DNA from: JAIEOG01 sp964611895
GTDB lineage: Bacteria; Bdellovibrionota; FAC87; UBA2466
Direction of reading: 5' to 3'
DNA: 64,000 nucleotides
Assembly: GCA_964611895.1 (NCBI GenBank)
Contig: CAZTDN010000001.1
Span: forward strand, 1 to 64,000
Part shown: positions 26,912-35,029 of the stretch, one piece after another
Position numbering within the stretch: the stretch's first letter is position 1
Layout: each line of letters begins with the position of its first letter
Notes under the pieces: generated by a model
Told to the model about the DNA's origin: nothing
The model's database searches: none
Seen by the model: the letters and a program-made list of their open reading frames with translations, nothing else
Translations under genes and position numbers: made by a program

Positions 26912-28462
26912 TTACAGCGGAATATTGCCGTGCTTTTTGTGCGGAAGGCGATCTCGCTTATTCTTGAGCATTTCCAGGGCTTGGATCAGCTTCACGCGGG
27001 TTTGCTCCGGGTAGATCACCTCGTCGACAAAACCCAGTTCCGCGGCCTTATAGGGAGTTGCAAAAGTGTCAGTGTACTCTTGGACCAAGCGGTCTTTTTC
27101 TCTAACCGGATCCGAAGCTTTGCCGATAGCAGAACGGTGAATGATCGCCACGGCACCATCCGCACCCATAACAGCGATTTCAGCGCTGGGGTAAGCATAG
27201 TTGATGTCCGAGCGAAGGTGCTTTGAAGACATCACACAGTAAGCGCCACCATAAGCCTTGCGGGTGATTACAGTGATTTTTGGTACAGTGGCCTCGGCGT
27301 AAGCATAGAGAAGTTTTGCCCCGTGGCGGATGATGCCCCCAAACTCCTGTTCAGTGCCGGGCAAGAAACCTGGAACGTCCACGAAGGTAATCAGCGGAAT
27401 ATTGAACGCATCACAAAACCGGACAAATCGAGCGGATTTCATCGAAGCATTATTGTCCAAACAACCCGCCAGGACTTTGGGCTGATTGGCAACAATCCCC
27501 ACGCTGCGTCCTTTGAGACGGGCAAAACCCACCACCATGTTTTGGGCGAAGTCCTTTTGAACCTCAAAGAAATAGTGATTATCCACCACCGACTCGATGA
27601 CTTCTTTCATGTCATACGCTTGGCGGGAATTATCTGGAATGAGCGTGCGTAGTTTGGGCTCCTGCCGGTCTGCCGGGTCGTCCGCTTTAATCGAAGGAAC
27701 ATCATCCACATTATTCGCGGGCAAATAACTCAAAAGCTCGCGGATCAAGAGCAAACAGCCCTTTTCATCTTCACTCGCAAAATGGCAGACACCACTTCGA
27801 GCGCTATGGGTAACAGCGCCCCCCAGCTCTTCCATCGTAACATCTTCGTGGGTGACGGTTTTGATCACATCGGGACCGGTGAGGAACATATAACTAGAAT
27901 TCTTCACCATGAAAATGAAGTCGGTCAGCGCAGGACTGTACACCGCTCCCCCTGCCGAGGGCCCCATGATCGCCGTGATCTGAGGAATCACACCTGAAGC
28001 CATGGTATTGCGGTAAAAAAGCTCGGCGTACCCTCCCAGGGACTCGACTCCCTCCTGAATCCGGGCGCCGCCAGAATCGTTGATCCCGACTACAGGCGCG
28101 CCGTTTTTCATGGCCAGATCGAGAATTTTGCAAATCTTTGCGGATTGAGCACCCGAAAGCGAGCCCCCGAACACCGTAAAGTCCTGGGCATACACATAGA
28201 CAGTGCGTCCAGCCACCGTGCCGTACCCCGTGACTACTCCGTCGCCGAGGATTTTTTGCTGGTCCATTCCAAAGTCAGCGCAACGGTGGGTGACGAACTT
28301 TCCAATCTCGACAAAGCTGCCTTCATCCAGCAAAAACTCGAGCCGCTCCCGTGCGGTCATCTTGCCGCGTTCATGCTGTGCTTCGATGCGGGCCGTGCCC
28401 CCGCCCAGCTCTGCCTGTTGGTTTTTACGCGTTAGCTCCTGGAACTTCTGCTCTAAATTCAT
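26912..28462 (-). CDS. pccB: Propionyl-CoA carboxylase beta (carboxyltransferase) subunit
   Basis: About 516 residues of the crotonase-fold carboxyltransferase family. Two oxyanion-hole regions are seen: NDSGGARIQEGVESLGGY in the N-terminal half and ITRKAYGGAYCVM in the C-terminal half, with QDFTVFGGSLSGAQ and VDVPGFLPGTEQE typical of propionyl/methylmalonyl enzymes. It moves carboxyl from biotin to propionyl-CoA, giving methylmalonyl-CoA for the mutase at 41.8 kb. I prefer the ATG at 28462 (MNLEQKFQEL) over 28501, since the family starts there. First gene of pccB-accC-carrier. Confidence 0.93.
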   Translation of the reverse strand: MNLEQKFQELTRKNQQAELGGGTARIEAQHERGKMTARERLEFLLDEGSFVEIGKFVTHRCADFGMDQQKILGDGVVTGYGTVAGRTVYVYAQDFTVFGGSLSGAQSAKICKILDLAMKNGAPVVGINDSGGARIQEGVESLGGYAELFYRNTMASGVIPQITAIMGPSAGGAVYSPALTDFIFMVKNSSYMFLTGPDVIKTVTHEDVTMEELGGAVTHSARSGVCHFASEDEKGCLLLIRELLSYLPANNVDDVPSIKADDPADRQEPKLRTLIPDNSRQAYDMKEVIESVVDNHYFFEVQKDFAQNMVVGFARLKGRSVGIVANQPKVLAGCLDNNASMKSARFVRFCDAFNIPLITFVDVPGFLPGTEQEFGGIIRHGAKLLYAYAEATVPKITVITRKAYGGAYCVMSSKHLRSDINYAYPSAEIAVMGADGAVAIIHRSAIGKASDPVREKDRLVQEYTDTFATPYKAAELGFVDEVIYPEQTRVKLIQALEMLKNKRDRLPHKKHGNIPL

Positions 28463-28522
28463 AAGCCTCGAATCGAAGCATTGGAGGGGGGGGCGTGTCA
28501 AGAATGCGGAATTCGTGGGGAT

Positions 28523-30157
28523 TTAGGAGTTGCGGTAAAGCCGATCTCGCAGGCCCAGCCGGTCCAAACGCCGACCCCATCGAAGGTAGAGATCGCGCGC
28601 TTTTGTGTTGTCGTCGAAAGGGGTTGAAAACAATTCCCTAAGCGAACGGGTGGGCACCTTGCCGTCCGATACACCCAGTATCATCGCAGCGCCCAAGATC
28701 TGGCCCAGGCTGCGGGCGGCGCGGTAATAAAAAACAGCCTTTTCAGCGTGAGTCGTGCGCACAGGCAACGCTAAAGGGCGAAATCGCCTGCGCGCCCCAG
28801 GGGAGCGCTCAGCTTCCAAGTGTTCGGTCACCCAACGAGCGAGAGGGTGCACCGGCGCAGCATCGGCAAAATCCATCGGCCCATAACACCTGCGGTGGGG
28901 GTTGATTATCTTGGAACCCAAAAACCCCAGCGCCTCGATCCAGACGGTGCTGTAAAAATCCAGTTTAGGGAATTCGTATTCTTTGCGACGTCCACTCAAG
29001 TATGCGTGTAGATAAACTGCAGCTTGTGTAGAGGCGGCATTCACCCCTGCGGACGACAACCACACAGTCTTCTCGCTAGGAACATATAAGCTCCCAATGC
29101 TCTGAAGTAGGGCGCGTCGAAGCTTTCTCTGAAACGGTCTGGGTTTACTCTTGGAGAAAGAGCCCTCTCCGACCCAACGGACTTCGAAGGCGTTCTCCAC
29201 CGGTTTGGGGACGCCTAAAAACCGCTCAATGGTTCTAATCAAGTCCACAAAGTCTTCGACAAACCCAGCTCGGTCCATGTCTGGCAACGGGGAAGCCACC
29301 GAGGACGCTGAAGGGTCTGCCGTCCACTCCACCCACCGCAAATAACTCTGAAGCTTGACCCAAGGTGGTGTGTTCATCACACAAAAACTGTCACGCTTGA
29401 GACGAACCGTGCTTACTTGGTGCTCCAGTCCGCGGCTGGCCAGCTTCCAGTAAAGTCGTTCGATATTCTGGTGGACGAGAAGCACGCGCTTTTGGAGATT
29501 TTGAGCAGAAAGTTCCCTGCGCACAGCGGCAGGAAGATGATTTTGCCCCAAATGCATATCGCCCATCATGGCCAATACCGCGTACTGGGGGTTGGACTTC
29601 ACTGCGCCCACGAGGATTTGTGCGGCATACTCGTCCCTCTGTAAGAGAGTGGCCTTTCTGTGAGACGGAGGCGAGAGCCCCAGTATCGGGACTCGGTGCT
29701 CACGCGCAAATTCAAACAAAGGCCGATAACTCTCCCACGGAAAGCCCCACGATCCCTCGAAATCTATCGCGGTGACTAAAGCGGCTTCGGAGAGCTTGCC
29801 CTTGAGGTAGGCTCCCACGGGTTTTAGGTCGTTGGACCGCAGCATTTCCAGGGCAAGAACAGCTTGTTTTCCGCGCTTTTTTAGGGGGGCCAGTGCCTCC
29901 GAAAGCAATACCAGAGCCGTTCTTTGAGCTTGTGGGAGGGTGTGGTAGTCTCCGCAGATTAAAATATCGGAGTCGAGGAACTCGTGAACGAGTTCAGATC
30001 GAGAAGAAATCCCGGTATAATCATTAAACTCACGTTGGTATTCTTGATAGTACTTCCGCAGCTTTGGACTCAATGCCCCAACCGACTGGCGAGCGCTCGA
30101 ACGGAAGCGTTCGTAAAGTTTGCGTTGGATTTGGAGTAAATGATGGCGAACAGGCAT
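28523..30157 (-). CDS. ChaN-like (haem-binding DUF399) domain protein
   Basis: A 544-residue protein. Residues 55-225 match the ChaN/DUF399 layout: DILICGDYHTLPQAQR, VLALEMLRSND, DFEGSWGFPWESYRPLFEFA, HRVPILGLSPP and LAMMGDMHLGQNHLPAA. ChaN proteins bind haem through conserved residues and are thought to serve iron uptake. The remaining 300 residues are basic, with no recognised domain. Unlike typical ChaN there is no lipobox or signal peptide, so it may be cytoplasmic. Its first codons overlap the start region of the divergent tolC gene. Confidence 0.65.
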   Translation of the reverse strand: MPVRHHLLQIQRKLYERFRSSARQSVGALSPKLRKYYQEYQREFNDYTGISSRSELVHEFLDSDILICGDYHTLPQAQRTALVLLSEALAPLKKRGKQAVLALEMLRSNDLKPVGAYLKGKLSEAALVTAIDFEGSWGFPWESYRPLFEFAREHRVPILGLSPPSHRKATLLQRDEYAAQILVGAVKSNPQYAVLAMMGDMHLGQNHLPAAVRRELSAQNLQKRVLLVHQNIERLYWKLASRGLEHQVSTVRLKRDSFCVMNTPPWVKLQSYLRWVEWTADPSASSVASPLPDMDRAGFVEDFVDLIRTIERFLGVPKPVENAFEVRWVGEGSFSKSKPRPFQRKLRRALLQSIGSLYVPSEKTVWLSSAGVNAASTQAAVYLHAYLSGRRKEYEFPKLDFYSTVWIEALGFLGSKIINPHRRCYGPMDFADAAPVHPLARWVTEHLEAERSPGARRRFRPLALPVRTTHAEKAVFYYRAARSLGQILGAAMILGVSDGKVPTRSLRELFSTPFDDNTKARDLYLRWGRRLDRLGLRDRLYRNS

Positions 30158-31519
30158 GCAATGACCAGGCTCTTAGTAATTCTAACGCTGGTGACTGTCT
30201 TTGTCCCGAGCAATGAGGCCCAGGCCGACGAAACTCCCCCGATAACGGTTCGTCTCACTGAGGCAACCAGTCTCGAGGCCATTCTCAAGGCAGTAGATGC
30301 CAATAACGGCCAAATCAAAGAAGCCGAGCAAGATCTTGAGATTGCCCGACAGCAGGTGGGACGTGCTCGAGCAGCCATGTACCCAAGAGGATCGACCACG
30401 CTTCTAGCCGCGCCGTTATTTGAAGAAAGAGGAAATGCGCTGTCCTCGGTACGCAATTTTAATAAATGGGGCCCCTACCTCTCGAGTAATACGCAAATCA
30501 TCCAACCCTTGCTGACGTTTGGACAGATCTCCGGGTACCGAAAAGCGGCGGAACATCAAGAGATCGCCACTGGCGAACTATTGAAAATGAAGAAAAACGA
30601 AGTCATCGCAACGACCAAGGATTTTTATTACACCTACTTGATGGCGAGCGACTTGGAAAAGCTCGTCAATACGCTTTGTGAGTTCTTGGGTTCTGCTCTC
30701 AAAGAAGCTGAGAGCGGAAAAGAGCGCAAAAATCCCGTCAAACCCCACGATCTCAATCGTCTTAAAATAGCCTACGATGATTTGCTTCAGAAAAAACTCT
30801 ACGCAAAACAAGGCAAGCAAACCGCTCTCAAAGCGGTGCTTTGGATGACGGGAGGAACTTTTTCGCACGTTCCCGACGTGACTTTATCCGCGCAGGAGTA
30901 CGAACCCAAGCCTCTTGAAGAGTACTTGCGGCTGGCCAAAACGTTTCGTCCCGAGCTCAAAGCTTTGGCCGCTGGCCAAGTGGCGCGCAACTCCCTGGCC
31001 AGCGCCAAACGCGCACAAAGTTACCCCACTTTGTTCGTTGCCGGAATGCTCGACCTGAACTGGTCGCCCGTTCGCGATAAACAAGACTCGTTTTACGCGA
31101 TGGACCTTTTTAATCGTGTGCAGGGAGGAGTTGCTGTTGGACTTCGTTTGGACTTGGAATTCTCACGACATGCGGCAGAAGCTGCCGAGGAAAATGCCCA
31201 ATCCATGAAGCTCAAGGCCACCGAAAGTTACGCCGCTCCCGGAATCGAGCTCGAAGTCAGCCGCGCCTATTGGGAGTTGGAGCAAGCCCGCGAGGGACTT
31301 GAGATTGCGGAACGCCGCAAAAAAACAGGTCGCAAATGGTTTGTAGGGAGTGCGATGGGTTGGTCCATCGGGGTGACCGCGGCAAAAGATCTGATGGAAG
31401 CCTTAGAAGGGGATGGGACTTCGAGGCAAAATTACATTCAAACTGTCTACCAATTCAACTCGGCCTTGGCAAAACTCAGCCGAGCCGTGGGCACCGAAAT
31501 TACGACCCTGAAATACTAG
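30143..31519 (+). CDS. tolC: TolC family outer-membrane efflux/secretion protein
   Basis: About 458 residues with a signal peptide (MTRLLVILTLVTVFVPSNEA, cleavage near AQA). The mature protein shows the two repeated helical-hairpin halves of the family: AILKAVDANNGQIKEAEQDL in the first and LEVSRAYWELEQAREGLEIA in the second, and PLLTFGQISGYRKA at a strand position. It would form the trimeric outer-membrane channel of a type I or RND pump, but no pump partner is next to it. GGAG stands 6 bases before ATG 30143. The first bases overlap the divergent ChaN-like gene. A GTACC repeat follows the stop by 8 bases. Confidence 0.82.
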   Translation: MANRHAMTRLLVILTLVTVFVPSNEAQADETPPITVRLTEATSLEAILKAVDANNGQIKEAEQDLEIARQQVGRARAAMYPRGSTTLLAAPLFEERGNALSSVRNFNKWGPYLSSNTQIIQPLLTFGQISGYRKAAEHQEIATGELLKMKKNEVIATTKDFYYTYLMASDLEKLVNTLCEFLGSALKEAESGKERKNPVKPHDLNRLKIAYDDLLQKKLYAKQGKQTALKAVLWMTGGTFSHVPDVTLSAQEYEPKPLEEYLRLAKTFRPELKALAAGQVARNSLASAKRAQSYPTLFVAGMLDLNWSPVRDKQDSFYAMDLFNRVQGGVAVGLRLDLEFSRHAAEAAEENAQSMKLKATESYAAPGIELEVSRAYWELEQAREGLEIAERRKKTGRKWFVGSAMGWSIGVTAAKDLMEALEGDGTSRQNYIQTVYQFNSALAKLSRAVGTEITTLKY

Positions 31520-31527
31520 TACTTTCC

Positions 31528-31568
31528 AAAAGGTACCACGTACCTGGTGAGCAAAGTAACCGCGTACC
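31528..31568. repeat. GTACC-rich dispersed repeat, copy B
   Basis: A 41-base unit identical to 33067-33107 and close to 671-712. It is made of two similar halves, AAAGGTACCACGTACC and AAAGTAACCGCGTACC, separated by TGGTGAGC. Read on the minus strand, the first half forms GGTAC-GTG-GTACC followed by TTTT. It lies 8 bases after the tolC stop. Confidence 0.9.
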
Positions 31569-31597
31569 CGGATTAAACCTCAGTAAATGATGCACTC

Positions 31598-31625
31598 TTG
31601 AGGTAGTTTCCGTGGTCGTGATAAT
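31598..31625 (+). promoter_or_regulatory. Promoter with -10 box close to the start codon
   Basis: TTGAGG (31598-31603) and GATAAT (31620-31625) are 16 bases apart. The ATG of the next gene is 9 bases after the -10 box, and no ribosome site fits in between, which suggests a leaderless or nearly leaderless transcript. Confidence 0.45.
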
Positions 31626-31634
31626 AAACGCCTC

Positions 31635-32426
31635 ATGAAAGCAGGTTTTCAAGTTTTCGTGAGCCTAGCCTGTGCTTGGTCAGCGGGCACTTGGGCGACG
31701 AACTGCAAAAAAGCAGTTCTCAATACTGCCCTAAATGCTCCCTGGCATCGCGGCGATTTTACAACTGATGAGGATGAATATTGTGGCCAGGATGGCAAAC
31801 GATCTTACAGTTACGGGTCGACGTTTGGGGTAGATTTTGAAAGCCTTGTTGAAAAGCAACGCCATACATTTAAAAGAATCCATATTCTCGATCTTTTTGG
31901 CTCGGCCGTCTTCATTCACCCAAGAGGGATAGATTCTCTAGTGGGGGTTCGAATCGCTCCTTTGGCTGTTTCCGCCTATCCAGCGGGTTTTCCCGCTCAA
32001 AATCACTCTGAAGTTATAGGCAATGTTTTTTCTAGAAAGACCTGGGATGCTTTGCGTTCGCACATGACCGCACGTGAAATTCGCCTATTCACGCTGATCA
32101 CGGTGAGGCCGGTGGGAGGATACACTCTCAACTCCCCCGCAGATATTTGGCTCTGCATCCAGACAATTCAGAGAGCGCTTGATTTGCTGGAGTCGGGTGG
32201 GGATTTATACGCTTCTTTTATCGAAACAACTCCCTTTGATAGCCTAAGCCACTTTCTGCGCTGGGTTCACTCAAATGATCCAGAGATTTCAGGAGTTCTG
32301 ATTACCCTATCGACCGAGTTGGGCAACCCCCTCGTACCCGTACTTCATTTTCATAAACTCAAGCCCGGCAACCTCCCTAAATTCTCATTTGCTGAAGTCC
32401 TGAAGACACCGGGAGCAAAGAGGTAA
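31635..32426 (+). CDS. Secreted hypothetical protein, possible degenerate methyltransferase fold
   Basis: A 263-residue protein with an N-terminal signal-like segment (MKAGFQVFVSLACAWSAGTW). The centre reads HILDLFGSAVFIHPRGIDSL and VGVRIAPL, then VIGNVFSRKTWDAL and LFTLITVRPVGGYTL. The order glycine-containing loop, acidic or polar strand end, and later VRP segment is loosely like a class I methyltransferase with a worn SAM loop. This is weak evidence. The gene looks more AT-rich than the surroundings and sits between two GTACC repeats and an IS remnant, so it is probably accessory. Confidence 0.55.
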   Translation: MKAGFQVFVSLACAWSAGTWATNCKKAVLNTALNAPWHRGDFTTDEDEYCGQDGKRSYSYGSTFGVDFESLVEKQRHTFKRIHILDLFGSAVFIHPRGIDSLVGVRIAPLAVSAYPAGFPAQNHSEVIGNVFSRKTWDALRSHMTAREIRLFTLITVRPVGGYTLNSPADIWLCIQTIQRALDLLESGGDLYASFIETTPFDSLSHFLRWVHSNDPEISGVLITLSTELGNPLVPVLHFHKLKPGNLPKFSFAEVLKTPGAKR

Positions 32427-32443
32427 AACAGTTACGAACAGGT

Positions 32444-32450
32444 ACGCGCT
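32444..32450. repeat. Left target duplication of the IS remnant
   Basis: ACGCGCT directly abuts the left inverted repeat and recurs at 33051-33057 after the right end. Joining the two flanks at this heptamer rebuilds a GTACC-type palindrome. Confidence 0.6.
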
Positions 32451-33050
32451 ACATTGCTGTCCGGTTCCCGTTAGAGCTGTAGCACTAGCTGAGAGCTGGG
32501 CGGGTGGCGGGTTACGCGAGGCAGAGAGCCCAAGAGCCTTAGTAGAGGCTCACGTAGCAGCAGTAGCGTTCCGATAGCCGCCATGGCATCGGGTAGCGAG
32601 ACTCGAGTTCTCGTCAGCCAACGAACAAGCTGGATCAAAACAAATGCGATTAAAGCCACGAGAATCTGCGCTTTGACAGCATTGGCGCTGTTTCCGAGGA
32701 ATTTCTTCACCTTCAAGTTTTGCTTCAATGCCTTGAAGAAAAGTTCCACTTTCCAACGAGCTTTGTACAAGGCGCAGATGGTTGAGGTAGCCAAGTCGAA
32801 GCGATTTGTAATGAAGACTAGTTTTTTCTTCGTGTCCGGATCCCGATAGGAAACTCGTCTCAGTTTTCCTCGATAGACAGGGTAATAGCCTTTGCCGGCA
32901 GGTTTTTGATAAACGATCTGGTCGCAAAGGGGCCTGTAAACCTCCGGCAAGGGAATTTCTTGGTCGAAAAACCCTAAATGCCTTGGCTACAGGCCCTTTT
33001 CAATTTCTATTCTTTTCCGGAACCGGACAGCAATGTACGGACAGCAATGT
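32451..33050 (-). mobile_element. Internally deleted IS4-type insertion sequence
   Basis: A 600-base element. The left end ACATTGCTGTCCGGTTCCCG (32451-32470) and the right end at 33017-33036 are inverted repeats with about 19 of 20 bases matching. The last 14 bases of the right end are then repeated at 33037-33050. A 7-base target copy (ACGCGCT) flanks both sides. The inside holds only the C-terminal part of a DDE transposase, so the element is a non-autonomous, MITE-like derivative that a full-length relative could still mobilise. Confidence 0.8.
32471..32950 (-). pseudogene. IS4 family transposase, C-terminal fragment
   Basis: About 160 residues. They contain the IS4-type Y-x2-R-x3-E-x6-K signature in YKARWKVELFFKALKQN, including the catalytic glutamate, followed by the hydrophobic region ILVALIAFVLIQLVRW. 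The N-terminal part with the two catalytic aspartates is missing. The frame is closed upstream by a stop near 32993 and has only a TTG start at 32950. The stop codon directly adjoins the left inverted repeat, as in intact elements. It is not expected to be active. Confidence 0.85.
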
Positions 33051-33066
33051 ACGCGCTACCTTTTTA

Positions 33067-33107
33067 AAAAGGTACCACGTACCTGGTGAGCAAAGTAACC
33101 GCGTACC
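33067..33107. repeat. GTACC-rich dispersed repeat, copy C
   Basis: Identical over 41 bases to copy B. Before the IS inserted, the left flank (CAGGTACGCGCT up to 32450) joined to 33058 onward would have formed a hairpin with 20-base arms: CAGGTACGCGCTACCTTTTT against AAAAAGGTACCACGTACCTG, with two mismatches. It ends 3 bases before the stop of the following minus-strand gene. Confidence 0.9.
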
Positions 33108-33110
33108 GCC

Positions 33111-33845
33111 CTAAGACCTTTTCTTCTTGCGGCGGCGAAGAACCCAATAAACAGCCCCAGCGAGAAAAGCCAAGGAAACGAGCAGCGCAAAGGGCGAAGA
33201 TTCTCCGCTTACTTCCTCAGCCTCATCGTTCTTTAACGATGTAGAGGCGGGCTTTAGACGATCTCGCAATATATTCGCCTGCAAAGGCCCGAGCTTGGTT
33301 GCCCCAGGCAAGGGAGCGTCCCCCTGCTTGGACGCAATGTTCAGGTCAAACTCTGCATTGGGCCGCAAAGAGGCAACCATCCGTTCGAACTGCGGCGCTA
33401 GACGCTGGTAATTTTCTTCCGAAACGACATACGTAATCAATATGGCTAACTTGTTGTGAACCGTTGCGACGTAGCGAGCCCAAAAACCCGGCAACTCCGA
33501 GTTCACCTGAAGCGAATCTACCCAAACGACGCCATTGATGTCTCTTTTGCGTGCATAAGTAACTTTAGACTCGACTGGCTTGCCCTGCTCATCGCTGATG
33601 GTTCGCGTCTTCTTAAGATACTCCAAGTAATTATCCACTGTGTCCCATTCGGTCGCTCGCGTAGCGATGGAAAGGACCACAGACTCTCGTCGCTCACCCT
33701 CCAGAGTGCTCTGGCAAATCCAAACGCCTTGAGAAAGTTCGCAGCGCCAACCATCTGGATGATCAAAGGAAATGTACGCCGTTTTCAGAGCAAAACATGG
33801 GGCCACCCACAACGCCAGAAGCAGGAACAAAGATTTTTTCGCCAT
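33111..33845 (-). CDS. Exported protein with C-terminal membrane anchor
   Basis: About 244 residues with a signal peptide (MAKKSLFLLLALWVAPCFA), a periplasmic domain of about 190 residues and a C-terminal span (FALLVSLAFLAGAVYWVL) followed by RRRKKKRS in the cytoplasm. The domain has a CELSQGVWIC cysteine pair and SVVLSIATRATEWDTVDNYL, resembling small lipocalin-like or DcrB-like stress proteins only in size. I do not recognise it. I take ATG 33845; the -10 box TATAAT ends 6 bases before it and there is no ribosome site. Confidence 0.7.
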   Translation of the reverse strand: MAKKSLFLLLALWVAPCFALKTAYISFDHPDGWRCELSQGVWICQSTLEGERRESVVLSIATRATEWDTVDNYLEYLKKTRTISDEQGKPVESKVTYARKRDINGVVWVDSLQVNSELPGFWARYVATVHNKLAILITYVVSEENYQRLAPQFERMVASLRPNAEFDLNIASKQGDAPLPGATKLGPLQANILRDRLKPASTSLKNDEAEEVSGESSPFALLVSLAFLAGAVYWVLRRRKKKRS

Positions 33846-33851
33846 GGAAAA

Positions 33852-33860
33852 ATTATACCA
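33852..33860 (-). promoter_or_regulatory. Extended -10 promoter, leaderless layout
   Basis: TGGTATAAT on the minus strand is a consensus -10 box with the TGn extension, which can work without a -35 box. It ends 6 bases before the preferred ATG at 33845, so transcription should start at or next to the A of the ATG. Confidence 0.5.
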
Positions 33861-33901
33861 TGCCAAGAAGAAGGCCTGGGAGGTCAGAACGCTACACTGC
33901 G

Positions 33902-35026
33902 TTATCCTTGTTGAAGAACAGGAGCGAGATGCTGCTTTAACTCCGCCAGACTGGAATAAAGAATCTCTCTAGAGTGCACGAGGGCCGGGACTGGAGTCCC
34001 AGGCACGTGGCGTATGAGGACTTTTTCTATTTTTTCACTAAAAGCGTCGTTGTCACAAATCCGTCGATAGATCTGCAGATCTTGTTCTCCGCTATCTCCG
34101 ATTAAGAATACTCTCTGATTGTCCATGTTGCTCAGGATTCGGTGCAACATCCGCCACTTGTGCCCAAAACGCCGAGTTCCCAACCAGCGCAAGAAAACTG
34201 GCCCTTCTGGGAAACCCGCATCGCGCAAAAACTTCAATAGAAAAGGAGCCAGCTGAAATGGAGTGCTGGTGAGATAAATCAACAACGCACCTTTGTCCGC
34301 CACAGATTGGTACAACTCTGACATGCCCTCAATGGCTTTGTACGTGTAATAGTTTCCACGAAAAATGCTGCGTAATATCGACGAAAGACTGGTCGTCTGA
34401 GAAATATTACTCTCTTTGATAGTGTCATCAATGTCGGAGACAACTACCCACTTCGTCTGCTCGGTAAGAAAAAAAACTGGCGAACTATACACATCGTAGT
34501 CCCCCAACCGAATCTTGCCGATCAAAGTCTCCACGCCCATCGGCGTCATTCGCAAGAAGGACTTTCTGGGCGCTCTCCACGGTAATTGCCAAGGCACTTG
34601 TAAATGGATAAAGCCGCGGGTTTCGGTGCTCGCTTCGACCGTGTTCAAAGACGTCTCGGAGATAGCGAGCTGAAAACGCACCTGTTCAAACATTTCGACA
34701 TCCGGAAGTCCCCTCAAAACGCGGTGCAATAAGCGACGGGGCTTGAACCCCAGAACTTCTTCCTGGGTGCCATTGTAAACAATGGCTTGAAGCGATGTGT
34801 AATTTCGGGTCGCGAGCGAGGGAATGCCGATAATCGACTTGCGCGCGCGGTAAATCCCCAACAGCTGGGCCAACCAAAAAAGCACCCCTTCTACCGTTTT
34901 GCCAAGCCGCACCACAAATCCCCACCCGCTCGACGCGGGGAGATCTGTCAGACGCAGCTTGCTGCGCAGCACCCGATTATCAATCCTTCTGCTCAAGTAA
35001 CCCTCTGCAACATGCCGATAAGACAA
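33902..35026 (-). CDS. App1-like phosphatase (DUF2183)
   Basis: The C-terminal half is the catalytic domain of the App1/DUF2183 family, a HAD-type phosphatidate phosphatase in yeast. The DxDxT motif is DIDDT (residues 198-202), followed by LIYLTSTPFQLAPFLLKFL, HKWRMLHRIL and FLIGDSGEQD, which holds the distal acidic motif. The first 185 residues resemble the beta-rich domain found before it in bacterial members. There is no signal peptide. The start is uncertain: TTG at 35026, or TTG at 34996 behind AGAGGG. Its 5' end overlaps the divergent barrel gene's leader. Confidence 0.82.
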   Translation of the reverse strand: MSYRHVAEGYLSRRIDNRVLRSKLRLTDLPASSGWGFVVRLGKTVEGVLFWLAQLLGIYRARKSIIGIPSLATRNYTSLQAIVYNGTQEEVLGFKPRRLLHRVLRGLPDVEMFEQVRFQLAISETSLNTVEASTETRGFIHLQVPWQLPWRAPRKSFLRMTPMGVETLIGKIRLGDYDVYSSPVFFLTEQTKWVVVSDIDDTIKESNISQTTSLSSILRSIFRGNYYTYKAIEGMSELYQSVADKGALLIYLTSTPFQLAPFLLKFLRDAGFPEGPVFLRWLGTRRFGHKWRMLHRILSNMDNQRVFLIGDSGEQDLQIYRRICDNDAFSEKIEKVLIRHVPGTPVPALVHSREILYSSLAELKQHLAPVLQQG

Positions 35027-35029
35027 GAG

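Noticed and set aside
34787..35029. N-terminal extension of the first barrel protein
   Set aside because: The frame is open but antisense to the App1-like gene, and the signal peptide begins at about 35030, so the extra 80 residues are not credible.
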